Of a stretch of DNA of 64,000 nucleotides, positions 28,623 through 38,367 are shown piece by piece. The notes under the pieces are model-generated. The model saw nothing but the letters and a program-made list of their open reading frames with translations. It was not told the origin of the DNA and searched no databases. The position numbers and the translations under genes were made by a program. Numbering within the stretch: the first letter of the stretch is position 1; every line of letters starts with the position of its first letter. Source of the stretch: Saprospiraceae bacterium (GTDB lineage Bacteria; Bacteroidota; Bacteroidia; Chitinophagales; Saprospiraceae); contig JAHDHQ010000012.1 in the NCBI GenBank assembly GCA_020631235.1, positions 1-64,000 of the forward strand. The letters run 5' to 3'.

Positions 28623-29731
28623 GATATACATTGTTTATAGAGTGCAACAAAACGGTCCACACAATCTTGCATGGAATGTTTGCGAGACCATTCGATACCA
28701 GCCTTATAAAATGACGCTTGCAATTTAGTGTCGTTAACTAAACGATCAAACTGCTTTACTAAACCTTCTACATCTTGTACTTCAGATTGTAAGCACAGCA
28801 CATCTGACATATCATGGAGTATACCTACATTAGTACCTATCGTCAAAAGACCTACACTCCAGGCTTCAATAATGGCCAAACATGAACCTTCAAACAATGA
28901 AGTATGCAGCATGATATCGTGACTTCTTAATTGGTCTAAAACCTCATTATGTGGCAGTTGGCCTAGGAAGCTAATGTGACCTTTTAGATCTAATTCTTCC
29001 GATGTTCGCTGGATAAGACCATCATAATAATCACTCCCAATAATCGTAAGATGCACATCATACTTTTTGCTGAGTGAATGTACAAGCTTAAGCAATGTGA
29101 TTTGGTCTTTAATAGGTGTTAGATTAGCTACATGTATCAATTTAATGCCTTGCTTGCCTTGAATGGGCTTATAGGTCTTAAGCTGATTTTGAATAGGGAT
29201 ACCATAATAAATAATGGATGCTTTCTCACGATATTTTAAAGGAATGAGCTTCCATTGAAACTGAGTCTCCGCTGTAATGAATGTTGCTCGATGCAAAATA
29301 AAGTTGGTCAGCCGTTTTTTAATAAACCCCCTATTTCCGCCATAAGAAACACTAGGTATATCGGCTAGACAACCACCTTGAAGACTATTAATCATGGGGA
29401 TTTTAAAATAACTACTGGCCATGTATGCCATGAGTCCGTGCGGATGAGTCCACATCGCATGCACCGCATCTAATGGATGTTTAAATCCTCGAATAAATCG
29501 CCTAAAATGGATCCATTTCTTTACAATGGGAGCGACATTGGACAAACCTAAGGAATGTAAATGGTAACCCTTATTTTTAAAAGTAGGGTCAATGACAGAA
29601 ACAGATAAAACATGAAGATTTACTTCTGATGATAAGCCAGCAAATAAATTAAGTAAGATCGGGATACCATGGTTTTTCCCGGAACCTACACCACCTGGAA
29701 CAATCACTAATATGTTAGGACGATGATCCAT
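28619..29731 (-). CDS. Glycosyltransferase family 4
   Basis: The 370-residue GT-B protein begins PNILVIVPGGVGSGKNHGIP, a family-typical glycine-rich start. Its C-terminal half contains LIHVANLTPIKDQ and the donor site HTSLFEGSCLAIIEAWSVG. It starts with an ATG overlapping the TAA of the GT2 gene by one base (TAATG) and ends overlapping the next GT4 gene. That tight packing is typical of one operon. It should act on the same glycan as the neighbours. Confidence 0.85.
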   Translation of the reverse strand: MDHRPNILVIVPGGVGSGKNHGIPILLNLFAGLSSEVNLHVLSVSVIDPTFKNKGYHLHSLGLSNVAPIVKKWIHFRRFIRGFKHPLDAVHAMWTHPHGLMAYMASSYFKIPMINSLQGGCLADIPSVSYGGNRGFIKKRLTNFILHRATFITAETQFQWKLIPLKYREKASIIYYGIPIQNQLKTYKPIQGKQGIKLIHVANLTPIKDQITLLKLVHSLSKKYDVHLTIIGSDYYDGLIQRTSEELDLKGHISFLGQLPHNEVLDQLRSHDIMLHTSLFEGSCLAIIEAWSVGLLTIGTNVGILHDMSDVLCLQSEVQDVEGLVKQFDRLVNDTKLQASFYKAGIEWSRKHSMQDCVDRFVALYKQCIS

Positions 29732-30741
29732 TAGAGCATTGGTTTTATGCGTTCTAGACCTTGTTTCTTAGCCAAAAGGTAAGGATTTTTGCCCACGAAA
29801 CAAAGCCAAAAAACCTTCCAAGAAGCTTTGCGCATCGGCTGGTTTTTGCGAAATAAAAAATAGAAGGTATTCGCCAACATTGAACCTAAAAATAGCAGTT
29901 CATTATATTTAGTAAACCGATCGGAACAAGCCATAAAATAATGCAATGCCAAGCATCTTCTAAAAAAAGATGTTTGCTTCTGCATGCGGTTGGTTTCCGA
30001 TTTATGGTGATGGACGCTGGTTGGATTCAATACATGGATTTTTGTTGGCTTCTGGAGCATCAGACCATAATTATCACCAATGCCACTTGGATCTAAGACC
30101 TCATCAAATGCTCTTTCTTTGAGCCATTGTTTCCGACTAAGACTGGCACCCAAACCATAAATATCACAGACATTAACTTCTTTCGCTAAAGAAACATTTT
30201 GCGGCCATCCTGATTTCGAAATTGTATTTCCTTTAAGTTCTAAACGAGCTAATATCCATTTATTTAATCCGCTGGCAGATGCTTTGTCCACATCGAACCA
30301 AAAACTTAAACCAAAAATCCAATGCCATACCAAGGCCGAGTTGCTACTTGGAGGATATAGATATGTCCAGTTTCCATCCTGATCTTTTTCCAATACCAAA
30401 CCACTAACAATATCAACCGATGGATGAGTCACTAAATAATCCTTGAGTGTTTTTAGATAGTTTGGTTGGATTTCAATATCATCATCACATAGAAATATGA
30501 AGGAAGCCTTCGCCCTTTCTATCCCGATGTTCCGTTGAATACAGACTGAACCCAGGCTCGAAATAATGATGGTTTTAGACCGAAGATTAGCAGGCACATC
30601 TTGAATAGTAAAGATGGATTCACTCGCATCGACAATGATGCATTCTTCCACAAAAGAGGCTTGCTCAGACAAAGCGATTAATGTTTGGCAGATATCCTTT
30701 TTACGATCTTTTGTGGGTATAACCACTGAAATACCATCCAT
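29731..30741 (-). CDS. Glycosyltransferase family 2
   Basis: The protein has about 336 residues and starts MDGISVVIPTKDR, with a DASE motif and the metal-binding CDDDIEIQ (D-x-D type), both typical of GT-A/GT2 enzymes. A hydrophobic segment near residues 275-300 may associate with the membrane. The start at 30741 lies 2 nt past the radical SAM stop; an upstream in-frame ATG at 30759 would overlap that gene. It is likely to initiate or extend the glycan. The donor sugar is unknown. Confidence 0.83.
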   Translation of the reverse strand: MDGISVVIPTKDRKKDICQTLIALSEQASFVEECIIVDASESIFTIQDVPANLRSKTIIISSLGSVCIQRNIGIERAKASFIFLCDDDIEIQPNYLKTLKDYLVTHPSVDIVSGLVLEKDQDGNWTYLYPPSSNSALVWHWIFGLSFWFDVDKASASGLNKWILARLELKGNTISKSGWPQNVSLAKEVNVCDIYGLGASLSRKQWLKERAFDEVLDPSGIGDNYGLMLQKPTKIHVLNPTSVHHHKSETNRMQKQTSFFRRCLALHYFMACSDRFTKYNELLFLGSMLANTFYFLFRKNQPMRKASWKVFWLCFVGKNPYLLAKKQGLERIKPML

Positions 30742-30743
30742 AT

Positions 30744-32129
30744 TTATCGCTTGGCCCATTGCATAGAAACGTACATTAACCAGGCTTTGAGTTTATGTTT
30801 AAGAAACGGCATTGACAAAGCACCTCCTTCTGATTTTTGCTGGAATGCGCGTACCGAATTTTCCACCCAGCGTACAGCATAATCATAGTATTTTCGAGGA
30901 TAATATCTTTCAAAGTCTCGGTCTCGATCAGTCGTTTCCATCCAATTCAAGGATTGTGTTTGTTTCGCTTCCACTTCCTGATAAAGTGATGTTCCTTTGA
31001 TGGGATATGCTACTGTAATCGTAAAATGATTAGGGTTAGATTCTTTTAAATGTTTCACCGTTTCTTTAATATCTTCTTGAGTTTCTCCAGGATAACCCAG
31101 CATTATAAAAGTACCTGCTTCCATATCATTAGCTCTAGTGCGTTGGATCATCTTTCTTACCTGATTTACATCCACTCTCCGATCCATTAGATCGATCACC
31201 TTCTGGGATCCACTTTCAGCACCAATCCAAATCCTAAAAGCACCTGCTTTTTTTAAAGTTAAAATCACCTCTTCATTCATCCTATCTGCCCGAGTAATGC
31301 ACTCAAAGGGTATGATGGCGTCTTGCTTTTGTACCTCTTCGGCAAAAGCGGCCAACCATTTATGACTAACAGTAAAAACATCATCCACAAACCACACTGA
31401 ATCGGGATTATAGGTTTCTTTTAAATGTTTAAGCTCTTGAGCCACTAAAGAAGCACTTCTCCGTCGATAACTTTGTCCATATACCGCAGTGCTGCACCAT
31501 TTGCATGTATACGGACAACCTCTTTGAGTACTCACAGTCATTGCACTTTTTCCATGGTGTGTTTTCCATGTATCGAGATATGCTTGTATATCGATCATCT
31601 TCCGATTAGGGAAAGGCAGCTCATCTACCGACTTTATTTTTGTGCGTTCTTGTGTTTTGACCAATGTTGTGCCTGAGTAATAGGCTATACCGGGTATGTG
31701 ACCAAACTCATGGGTATTACCACTTTCTATGGTATTTACAATATCAAGCATAGTTTGTTCTCCTTCACCTATCACCGTTATTTTAGCACCTGCTTGCAGA
31801 TAATCTTCAATGTTATGTCGCACATCAGGTCCACCGATAACTAGAGTCGTATCACTGAGTTGATGTTTTACAAACTGCATAATTTCGATGACATTCAACT
31901 TAGTCATGAGATTGGTGTATATGGCTAAGATCTCTGGTTGTTCTTTCAGCAGGTAATCCTTAAGCAGTTGTTTGCGAGAAAATGTGGTATCGAAAACTGT
32001 ATTAGCTTTATTATGTTTTTCTAACCATGCGGATAAATATAAGATGCCTAGCGGAGGATAAGGACGCATAATCGCTTGTTCCTTTTCGTCTTCCTTGATA
32101 AAATATCCGTGTGTAAAAACTACTTTCAA
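30744..32129 (-). CDS. B12-binding-domain radical SAM protein
   Basis: The 461-residue protein has an N-terminal cobalamin-binding-like domain (PYPPLGILYLSAWL, VIGGPDVRHN, VIGEGEQTM). It then has the radical SAM cluster motif C-x3-C-x2-C in RGCPYTCKWC (about residues 205, 209 and 212), and later IWIGAESGSQ and MLGYPGET. This is the BchE/MiaB-like class of uncertain reaction, often methyl transfer to an unactivated carbon or ring chemistry. It sits in a glycan operon, so modification of a sugar or lipid carrier is likely. The start codon is TTG. It is a paralogue of the gene at 39029. Confidence 0.83.
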   Translation of the reverse strand: MKVVFTHGYFIKEDEKEQAIMRPYPPLGILYLSAWLEKHNKANTVFDTTFSRKQLLKDYLLKEQPEILAIYTNLMTKLNVIEIMQFVKHQLSDTTLVIGGPDVRHNIEDYLQAGAKITVIGEGEQTMLDIVNTIESGNTHEFGHIPGIAYYSGTTLVKTQERTKIKSVDELPFPNRKMIDIQAYLDTWKTHHGKSAMTVSTQRGCPYTCKWCSTAVYGQSYRRRSASLVAQELKHLKETYNPDSVWFVDDVFTVSHKWLAAFAEEVQKQDAIIPFECITRADRMNEEVILTLKKAGAFRIWIGAESGSQKVIDLMDRRVDVNQVRKMIQRTRANDMEAGTFIMLGYPGETQEDIKETVKHLKESNPNHFTITVAYPIKGTSLYQEVEAKQTQSLNWMETTDRDRDFERYYPRKYYDYAVRWVENSVRAFQQKSEGGALSMPFLKHKLKAWLMYVSMQWAKR

Positions 32130-32165
32130 TCAGCTACAATTTATGCATCTAAGATAAGCGAAGCA

Positions 32166-32945
32166 TTATTCTTTTTCTAAATGAATCAAGAAATGATCCC
32201 CCCATGCGCTAAAGATTTTAGTTTTGATCAATATTGCTTCTAATAAAAATATAGGAAAGAATAGGACTTTATATTTCTGGATACTTTGCTCGAAATAAGA
32301 AGGTATCAGACCTGTAATTTTGTGTTGTTTTACGCTAAATGATTTAAATATTTCGGCAATTTCCGGAGGATTATAAAAGTAGGTTTGAACTTGATCACCT
32401 TCTACAGATACGGTGGTACCTTCTTCACTCTGCCTTGCTTTAATGGCTTGCTTTTGGCCTTTCCACATTCGGTACCACTTTTCTAGTAACGTGTCTTTTG
32501 GCATAATCACAAAAATCAGCGCACCACCTGGTTTTAATCGGTCGCTTACAAATGCATGCAGTCTCTGCAAAGCCATTTTATCGATACAATTTAGACCTCC
32601 GAAATTGGAAAAAACAAGATCAAATGTAGCTTTTGTATCACTGAGTGTAGGATGGTTAAGATCTAACTTTTTGAGTCGTACGGGATGCTTTGTTTTTGAT
32701 TTACTCAATTTTTGGCAGCTCATTTTGAGCATTTCGGTCGAGCGATCAGTGGTCAAGACTTTGTGCCCCTTGTTTGCTAAAAATAAAGCATCCTCTCCGG
32801 TTCCTCCATTGAGTTCTAAGATATCCAAGTTAGGTTCCAAATGTTTTATCAAGTAATTCCAGACCACTCTGCGTTGCTTCCACCCAATATAAGTATGCGT
32901 GAAGTCATCGTCGTACATGGAAGCCAGCGCGTCAAAATCTGCCAT
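32166..32945 (-). CDS. SAM-dependent class I methyltransferase
   Basis: The 259-residue cytoplasmic protein has the Rossmann glycine motif LDILELNGGTGEDALFLA (about residues 39-56). It then has an acidic residue in LTTDRS and motif DLVFSNFGGL. A positively charged C-terminal helix may touch the membrane. It is 36 nt upstream of the radical SAM gene on the same strand and likely co-transcribed. A sugar or polyprenyl-linked substrate is plausible from context only. Confidence 0.8.
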   Translation of the reverse strand: MADFDALASMYDDDFTHTYIGWKQRRVVWNYLIKHLEPNLDILELNGGTGEDALFLANKGHKVLTTDRSTEMLKMSCQKLSKSKTKHPVRLKKLDLNHPTLSDTKATFDLVFSNFGGLNCIDKMALQRLHAFVSDRLKPGGALIFVIMPKDTLLEKWYRMWKGQKQAIKARQSEEGTTVSVEGDQVQTYFYNPPEIAEIFKSFSVKQHKITGLIPSYFEQSIQKYKVLFFPIFLLEAILIKTKIFSAWGDHFLIHLEKE

Positions 32946-32979
32946 AATTTACTTTGATTCCTTAAGATAAGATTTGTGC

Positions 32980-35571
32980 TTATTGTTTATGTTTCTTTTG
33001 TAAATATACATGTGGATTACCTTCTAAAATAAATCCTGCCCAATAATAAGGATGAGCAAATCGATCTATGTTCTTTACCTCTTCTTTGGCTAGTTTAAGC
33101 GCTTTATCCAAAGAATGTCCTTGGCTCCAATGTCTATACAAACTAGGCATAAAAATAGCCGTTGCTTGTTCGTTTACCTTCCATAAAGATTTTATGATCG
33201 ATGCTGAGCCTGCGTGCAAAAAAGCACGGCTAATGGAATAGGTCCCAGCCCCATTTCTATGTGCTCCAGTTCCCGTTTCACAGGCAGAAAGCGTAATTAC
33301 TGAAGGAGATTCTTCTAGGTTCTCGATTTCGTAGCTATACCATTTCTCGGCATTTCCTTCAGCATCACGTAATAGTATATAGTTATCCAAGCGATTTTCT
33401 TTGTTCATAGAAGCATGACTAGAAATATGGCTAATATCTACTAGCATACTTGATTTTAAATTTTGTTTAGTCATTTGTTCACCAGCCAAAGTTTGGGTAT
33501 TTACTGAATTAAAAACTTGGCGGATTGATTGCGTTTCTTCCCAACCTTTAGGAAGTTCTGGATAGGCTTTAATCCTTGTGTCATTTTGAGTTTTAAGATT
33601 AGTGTAGCTAAGTAAACTTACGCTTGGATTTTGGATGGTTAAGGTATCCATAGACTGATATTCATATAGATCAAAATGATAGTGGATACTTTGTTCAGGA
33701 AGTAAAAGTTCGAATGACAATTGGAAAGTGTTTCCATCGGCGAGGATTAAAAGATCCCCTTCGCTATGCAACTGCGAAGGAAGTATCAATTGTTTAATGT
33801 TTTCTGATGTATTTTGTAAATCTTGTTGTTGCATTATTTGATGATTAAATGCCTGCACTAGACTATCGAGTGTAGCTGTAGAAAATGCTCCCAACTGTAA
33901 AGTATCGCGAGTATAATAATAAAACCATGTATCAGATTTATAGGTAAAATACTCTATCACTTGATGGTCTCCGCTCATAAAATATGAAGATAGGTTTTTA
34001 GTAGGTTCAGACTTGTTTACCATTTCATGAAACTGCGGCCATGTTCCTTTTTCCTTTAATAACTCATACAGTTCTATGAAGATAGGATCACCGTAATAGC
34101 TGGTATCTAATAAATCTTGAGTGGTTTTAAATATTTCAGAGATCCGATTAAGGGTTTGAGTTTGATTTGGGCTTAATTGGCGACTAGCATCTTCATGGCG
34201 TTTTCTTTTTAATTCTTGAATTTTAGTTTCTTGGACCAGTTTAATGATTTGCTTTGCTGCATTATGATCAATTAAATGCTTGTGACTATGATAAGTACTT
34301 ATTATTTCTGAGGCAATTTTAGCATGGAGATCTTGGATATGGAAGGAAGCTTTACCAACCCAAATTTCTTTTGCTAATTCCTTTCGTTTAAAATTGATTT
34401 CAATCTGGACTTCTGCTGAATACTCCGAAAAAGGATGGTCTCTTAAAAAATCAAGGCTAATAAAAGAAGCATATTTTCCTGTTTTACCTGGACAGTCGCG
34501 TAACGCTTCAATTTGTTTTTTGTATGTATTAAAAGCAGCTTTATTCGGAGCAGTATGAATGAGGTAAACTAGCGAGATTATATTTCTATGGTGACAGTCC
34601 CAATCTTCAAAAAGTTTGTGTGCTTTTTCAAAGAATTCAAAAGCTTTGTCCGAGTTTTTATTCAAATAAAAAACACCTAAGTTTATGAGTACTCGATATC
34701 GATTATTTACGTCCATTTCTTTTTCCAAACAGCTCTCCATAAGCGCAATAGCCTCGTCGCTTTCACCTTTAAAATCGAGAATGTATGATTTGACCACATC
34801 TGCAGAAATGCTATCTTTTGTCGAGGAGAGGCTTAAATTATTTATATAGTATTGGATGTTATTAGTTAGATCATTTATGTCAAACTCCTTAATCAATTCT
34901 ATACAAAACTGGTTTAAGGAAGCTTTTTTAAAATGATTGGATAAAGCTTTATTTTCTAATAATTGTGCTTGCGCATAATTATGCAGATGATTGATGACAT
35001 TGGCGTATTTTTCTTCGTTGAGTTGATTTGTTTTCGTGTGATCTACGGAGTATTCGAAATAGGTTTTTAGAAGCTTAGCCTCTTCGAGATAGTGAAAAGC
35101 CAAATTGTATTTTTGGGATATTTCTTCAGCAATAGTAACGCTTGGCGTTAATTGTTTCCTTGATAGGACAACAAGGGAATTATATAAAATCTCGTAGAGT
35201 ACGTCTTTTTTTCTCCAAGCACTTAAGTTGTCCCAAATGGAATGCATACCACTCGTATCGAATGAAACATTCAATTGTTCTTTTAGAGCACTCAAGGCAT
35301 GAACTGTGGGATTAAGTTTGTCGTGCTTTTGCCAATGAGTCGGACAATGGATAGCCAACAAGTGATTTAAACGAACCGAGTCTTTGGTGTTTGTTAGGTA
35401 TTCTGATTGGAGACTTAGATCGTTTTGTAATACAATTTCGATATATTCTTCTATATAGCTCAGATCGTTTTTTGAACAAGCACTCCAGATTAAAGTCATA
35501 ATGAGGAAAAAGAAGAGAACACTACCTTGTAAAGGAAGTACACTCTTTTTTTGACCATTATTTATACCCAT
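32980..35571 (-). CDS. CHAT-domain (caspase-like) protease lipoprotein with TPR repeats
   Basis: The 863-residue protein has an N-terminal hydrophobic segment ending in a lipobox-like SAC (about residue 33), so it may be lipid-anchored. The middle is helical with TPR-like repeats. The CHAT domain follows, with a catalytic histidine in ISSHAS (about residue 719) and a cysteine in LSACETGTG (about residue 764). SLWKVNE and HPYYWAGFILEG complete the CHAT signature. CHAT proteases cut partner proteins in response to a signal. In Bacteroidota they often sit with a sigma factor and a TPR protein, as seen here at 37708-38957. No target can be named. Confidence 0.85.
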   Translation of the reverse strand: MGINNGQKKSVLPLQGSVLFFFLIMTLIWSACSKNDLSYIEEYIEIVLQNDLSLQSEYLTNTKDSVRLNHLLAIHCPTHWQKHDKLNPTVHALSALKEQLNVSFDTSGMHSIWDNLSAWRKKDVLYEILYNSLVVLSRKQLTPSVTIAEEISQKYNLAFHYLEEAKLLKTYFEYSVDHTKTNQLNEEKYANVINHLHNYAQAQLLENKALSNHFKKASLNQFCIELIKEFDINDLTNNIQYYINNLSLSSTKDSISADVVKSYILDFKGESDEAIALMESCLEKEMDVNNRYRVLINLGVFYLNKNSDKAFEFFEKAHKLFEDWDCHHRNIISLVYLIHTAPNKAAFNTYKKQIEALRDCPGKTGKYASFISLDFLRDHPFSEYSAEVQIEINFKRKELAKEIWVGKASFHIQDLHAKIASEIISTYHSHKHLIDHNAAKQIIKLVQETKIQELKRKRHEDASRQLSPNQTQTLNRISEIFKTTQDLLDTSYYGDPIFIELYELLKEKGTWPQFHEMVNKSEPTKNLSSYFMSGDHQVIEYFTYKSDTWFYYYTRDTLQLGAFSTATLDSLVQAFNHQIMQQQDLQNTSENIKQLILPSQLHSEGDLLILADGNTFQLSFELLLPEQSIHYHFDLYEYQSMDTLTIQNPSVSLLSYTNLKTQNDTRIKAYPELPKGWEETQSIRQVFNSVNTQTLAGEQMTKQNLKSSMLVDISHISSHASMNKENRLDNYILLRDAEGNAEKWYSYEIENLEESPSVITLSACETGTGAHRNGAGTYSISRAFLHAGSASIIKSLWKVNEQATAIFMPSLYRHWSQGHSLDKALKLAKEEVKNIDRFAHPYYWAGFILEGNPHVYLQKKHKQ

Positions 35572-35696
35572 TGAATCAGTAATTTTAACTAAATTAAACT
35601 GAATATTTTCAGAAAACTTGAATCGGAAGGGAAATTTTATGCTGTCTTAGGGTCACTTTTTTTGATATTTATTTACAAGTAATTAAAACAATTCCA

Positions 35697-36455
35697 ATGA
35701 AAAATCTACTCTTGCATGGTATTGCATTTGCCTTTATGATGATTATTTATTCTGGTTGTCAGCCATGTGACTCGTGCTGCAAACAACGCATTGAATGTGA
35801 ACCACAAACTCAAACTGAATTTCCTAATGACAAATATTTTATCGGAAAGGTAATTATACCTGCAAAATCATCATATTCCACTGGAATGATTCGGGTCTTG
35901 ATTAATGAAAATGCTGCTCCATTAAATTATTATAGAGGCATCACTTACTCTCGAAAGCAATTTAACACGGCTGACTATATTCCAGAATATCTAGACACTG
36001 TTTACTTTAAAGTAAAAAAGCTTGGAGATATTTTGCTTGCTACCGATGTAACAACTGATAAATCAGCAATAGTCTTATATGACCCGAATGAGTTGCTCAA
36101 CTATCAAGATAAATTTGACATAGACCTACATATCCACCCTACCGAAAAAATGCATACAAAGTTACATGTTATGGGTATAAATGGTTCAGTTAATGCAAGT
36201 GCTACCGATGGTACGTCAATCGTTGTAGTTAATTTACAGAAAAGAAATAATGAAACTAATGCGCCAGAGGGGCCAGTGTTTACAGAATATGTTTTGAGCT
36301 CCAATTGGAATCAATTTACATCTCAAAATCCTAATTATTCTACTTTAGTGGTTTATCAAGATATTGTTCACCGAACAGGTATAACCGTAAATGGTACAAC
36401 TTCTACTCAAGACATTAAAGCTTTAACATTAACACATACGCATGGGCATCCATAA
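35697..36455 (+). CDS. Putative lipoprotein upstream of the zincin, unknown function
   Basis: The 252-residue protein has a signal sequence with a lipobox-like SGC at about residues 19-21, followed by a cysteine-rich patch (CQPCDSCCKQRIEC). The mature domain is beta-rich and ends in a histidine run (THTHGHP). I do not recognise a family. It overlaps the following zincin-type gene by 14 nt, so the two are translated together and probably interact. It is divergent from the CHAT gene, with 125 nt between. Confidence 0.6.
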   Translation: MKNLLLHGIAFAFMMIIYSGCQPCDSCCKQRIECEPQTQTEFPNDKYFIGKVIIPAKSSYSTGMIRVLINENAAPLNYYRGITYSRKQFNTADYIPEYLDTVYFKVKKLGDILLATDVTTDKSAIVLYDPNELLNYQDKFDIDLHIHPTEKMHTKLHVMGINGSVNASATDGTSIVVVNLQKRNNETNAPEGPVFTEYVLSSNWNQFTSQNPNYSTLVVYQDIVHRTGITVNGTTSTQDIKALTLTHTHGHP

Positions 36456-37701
36456 GACAATAGCTTATATTTTATTTTGTAGTTTGTTTGCCATTTCTTG
36501 TTGTGGTGGAAAAGATAATATTTGCTATCCTTGGCAATCATTTAACGATATCTCTTACTTACTTTTTCAACCAAATGGTCATACCCAATATCAGTTAATT
36601 CCTGGACAAAAAATTGAAAATTCTATTTGCTGGGATTATAAAACCAATGATGGTGAGTACTTTGTTTTTCCTTATAATGGCCGAATAACTCGGAAGGGCG
36701 AACAGAATTTGTCCAGGAACACACTGCATTCTTTTAAGGTTTATTACCCTCCAACAACATCTACAAGTTTAGTCAATGAGCCTTTAGTGAGATCCATAAA
36801 TAATTATTTTACAAAACTATATTCTGGAGTAAGCTGTAGTTTTTTGAGTACTACGACCATGAACAATTACGAATCCATGGACGACATCAGTGATCCTCAA
36901 AATATATATAATCAAATTGGTATTGATTCAAATTATAAATACCATTTGATTATAGACCCAAACAGATCATTCACAGCCGGTAACCTGGCATTGTTCCATA
37001 GATTTGATATCAACAATACTGAATATGATAAGACTGATGATCTAATTTATTTAGTTGGAACCCCTGAACTAATTTTGGATCCTGTCATTTTTGTGCATGA
37101 GTTCTTTCATAATATTGCAGACCAAGACAATGATATAATTTATGAAACACCCACGGGACAAGTTGGCAACATTTTAAATTCAGCAAGTCCAGTTTGTGCT
37201 TATGTAGTGGAGTTAAATCAGTTATTATCCTTACAAAATATCGAAGCTCCAGACCAATATCCATCTGAATTTACTCTTCCAGAAAATGTTGAAGTAGATT
37301 GTGCGGAATTCTTTGCTCTGAATGACGAGCGAAGATTGTATGCTGTGCATCCCAGCTCTTCTGATTTACTAAATAGTATTGATAGTACTACAATAGCTAA
37401 GATCTTGACAACAGAATCTACAGGATTTATGAATGTACAAGATCAAAAAATCTTGCGATCAGTTTTAAAACAAGAACATAAATTAGTAGCTGTCAGTCCA
37501 GACAAAAATATTAAGCCTTTTATTCAAGAATCGAATTACATTGAATATAGACTATCCAATTTAGAAAAACTCAAAAAAAACAACTTAATCAAATATATGA
37601 TTGCTTTTGAAGGGGAAGATTATAAAGCAACTAATGCAGATCCTTATAAAAATGCTGACGATTTTACTGAATTAAAAAGTCTATTTCTTTCGACTAAATA
37701 A
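36442..37701 (+). CDS. Predicted zincin metalloprotease lipoprotein
   Basis: The 419-residue protein has a signal sequence with a lipobox-like ISCC at about residues 17-20. The motif H-E-F-F-H (about residues 219-223) gives the two histidines and glutamate of a zinc protease. About 66 residues later, AEFFAL (E near 289) resembles the third-ligand helix of lethal-factor-like (ATLF) peptidases, where an EFFAEAF-type helix follows HExxH. The rest is not recognised. It would act outside or at the outer face of the cell. Its gene overlaps the preceding lipoprotein by 14 nt and lies opposite to, and inside, a sigma/TPR/CHAT module. Confidence 0.62.
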   Translation: MGIHKTIAYILFCSLFAISCCGGKDNICYPWQSFNDISYLLFQPNGHTQYQLIPGQKIENSICWDYKTNDGEYFVFPYNGRITRKGEQNLSRNTLHSFKVYYPPTTSTSLVNEPLVRSINNYFTKLYSGVSCSFLSTTTMNNYESMDDISDPQNIYNQIGIDSNYKYHLIIDPNRSFTAGNLALFHRFDINNTEYDKTDDLIYLVGTPELILDPVIFVHEFFHNIADQDNDIIYETPTGQVGNILNSASPVCAYVVELNQLLSLQNIEAPDQYPSEFTLPENVEVDCAEFFALNDERRLYAVHPSSSDLLNSIDSTTIAKILTTESTGFMNVQDQKILRSVLKQEHKLVAVSPDKNIKPFIQESNYIEYRLSNLEKLKKNNLIKYMIAFEGEDYKATNADPYKNADDFTELKSLFLSTK

Positions 37702-37707
37702 ACTAAC

Positions 37708-38367
37708 TCACTGCATTCGCTTAATCAAAGCTATATCACTCTTTGCCCTTTCTTCCTTACTTTGCTGTAATGATTGAATGGCTTGATCCCATTGTTTACG
37801 ATTCATGTAGACATGACCTAACCAATAGTGAGCCTTACTCAGCGTGTCTTGGTTTTGGTTTTCTGAAAGGACTTTAGTCAAAAAGTTTTCGGCGTTTTTA
37901 AAATCATTGAGGGCAAAGTGATATTTACCAGCGGCAAAATCATCTAGGGCATCCAAATCGGTAGATTTAGTAGTGGATGAATCATAAGGCCGTTGATATT
38001 GTTGTTCCCAAATTTGATCATGAGTATCTATTTGTGCATTTCTATACCCCAAATAAGCCACTCCTAATAAACCTACAAAACTTGCAGCCATTGCCCACTT
38101 TTGAGTTAAGCCACGACTGGGTTTTGGAATTATTTTGGTAGCTGGTACCGATGAAGAATTATCAGATGTATCTTGTTGAATATTTTCGATGGTTTCTAAT
38201 AAATCCAATTCGAGTAATCCTTCGCTCAAAGTTTTGGCAGCAGGAAAGTTTGCTACAGCAGCTTTGAGGCTTTCATCATTAGCCATTGCTTCTTCGAAAG
38301 CTGTGCGCTCGGTCTCAGATAAACTGTTTTCCAGATAATGTTCGATATGATCATAAAAATCCATCAT
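37708..38367 (-). CDS. Anti-sigma-like single-pass membrane protein with TPRs
   Basis: The 219-residue protein starts with an acidic helical region resembling anti-sigma N-termini (MMDFYDHIEHYLENSLSETE). One membrane helix follows (about residues 93-108) and then a periplasmic TPR-like domain (ALNDFKNAENFLTKVL, AHYWLGHVYMNRKQWDQAI). It overlaps the sigma factor gene by 4 nt, the usual arrangement for a sigma/anti-sigma pair in this phylum. It probably holds the sigma factor at the membrane until a signal is sensed. Confidence 0.75.
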   Translation of the reverse strand: MMDFYDHIEHYLENSLSETERTAFEEAMANDESLKAAVANFPAAKTLSEGLLELDLLETIENIQQDTSDNSSSVPATKIIPKPSRGLTQKWAMAASFVGLLGVAYLGYRNAQIDTHDQIWEQQYQRPYDSSTTKSTDLDALDDFAAGKYHFALNDFKNAENFLTKVLSENQNQDTLSKAHYWLGHVYMNRKQWDQAIQSLQQSKEERAKSDIALIKRMQ

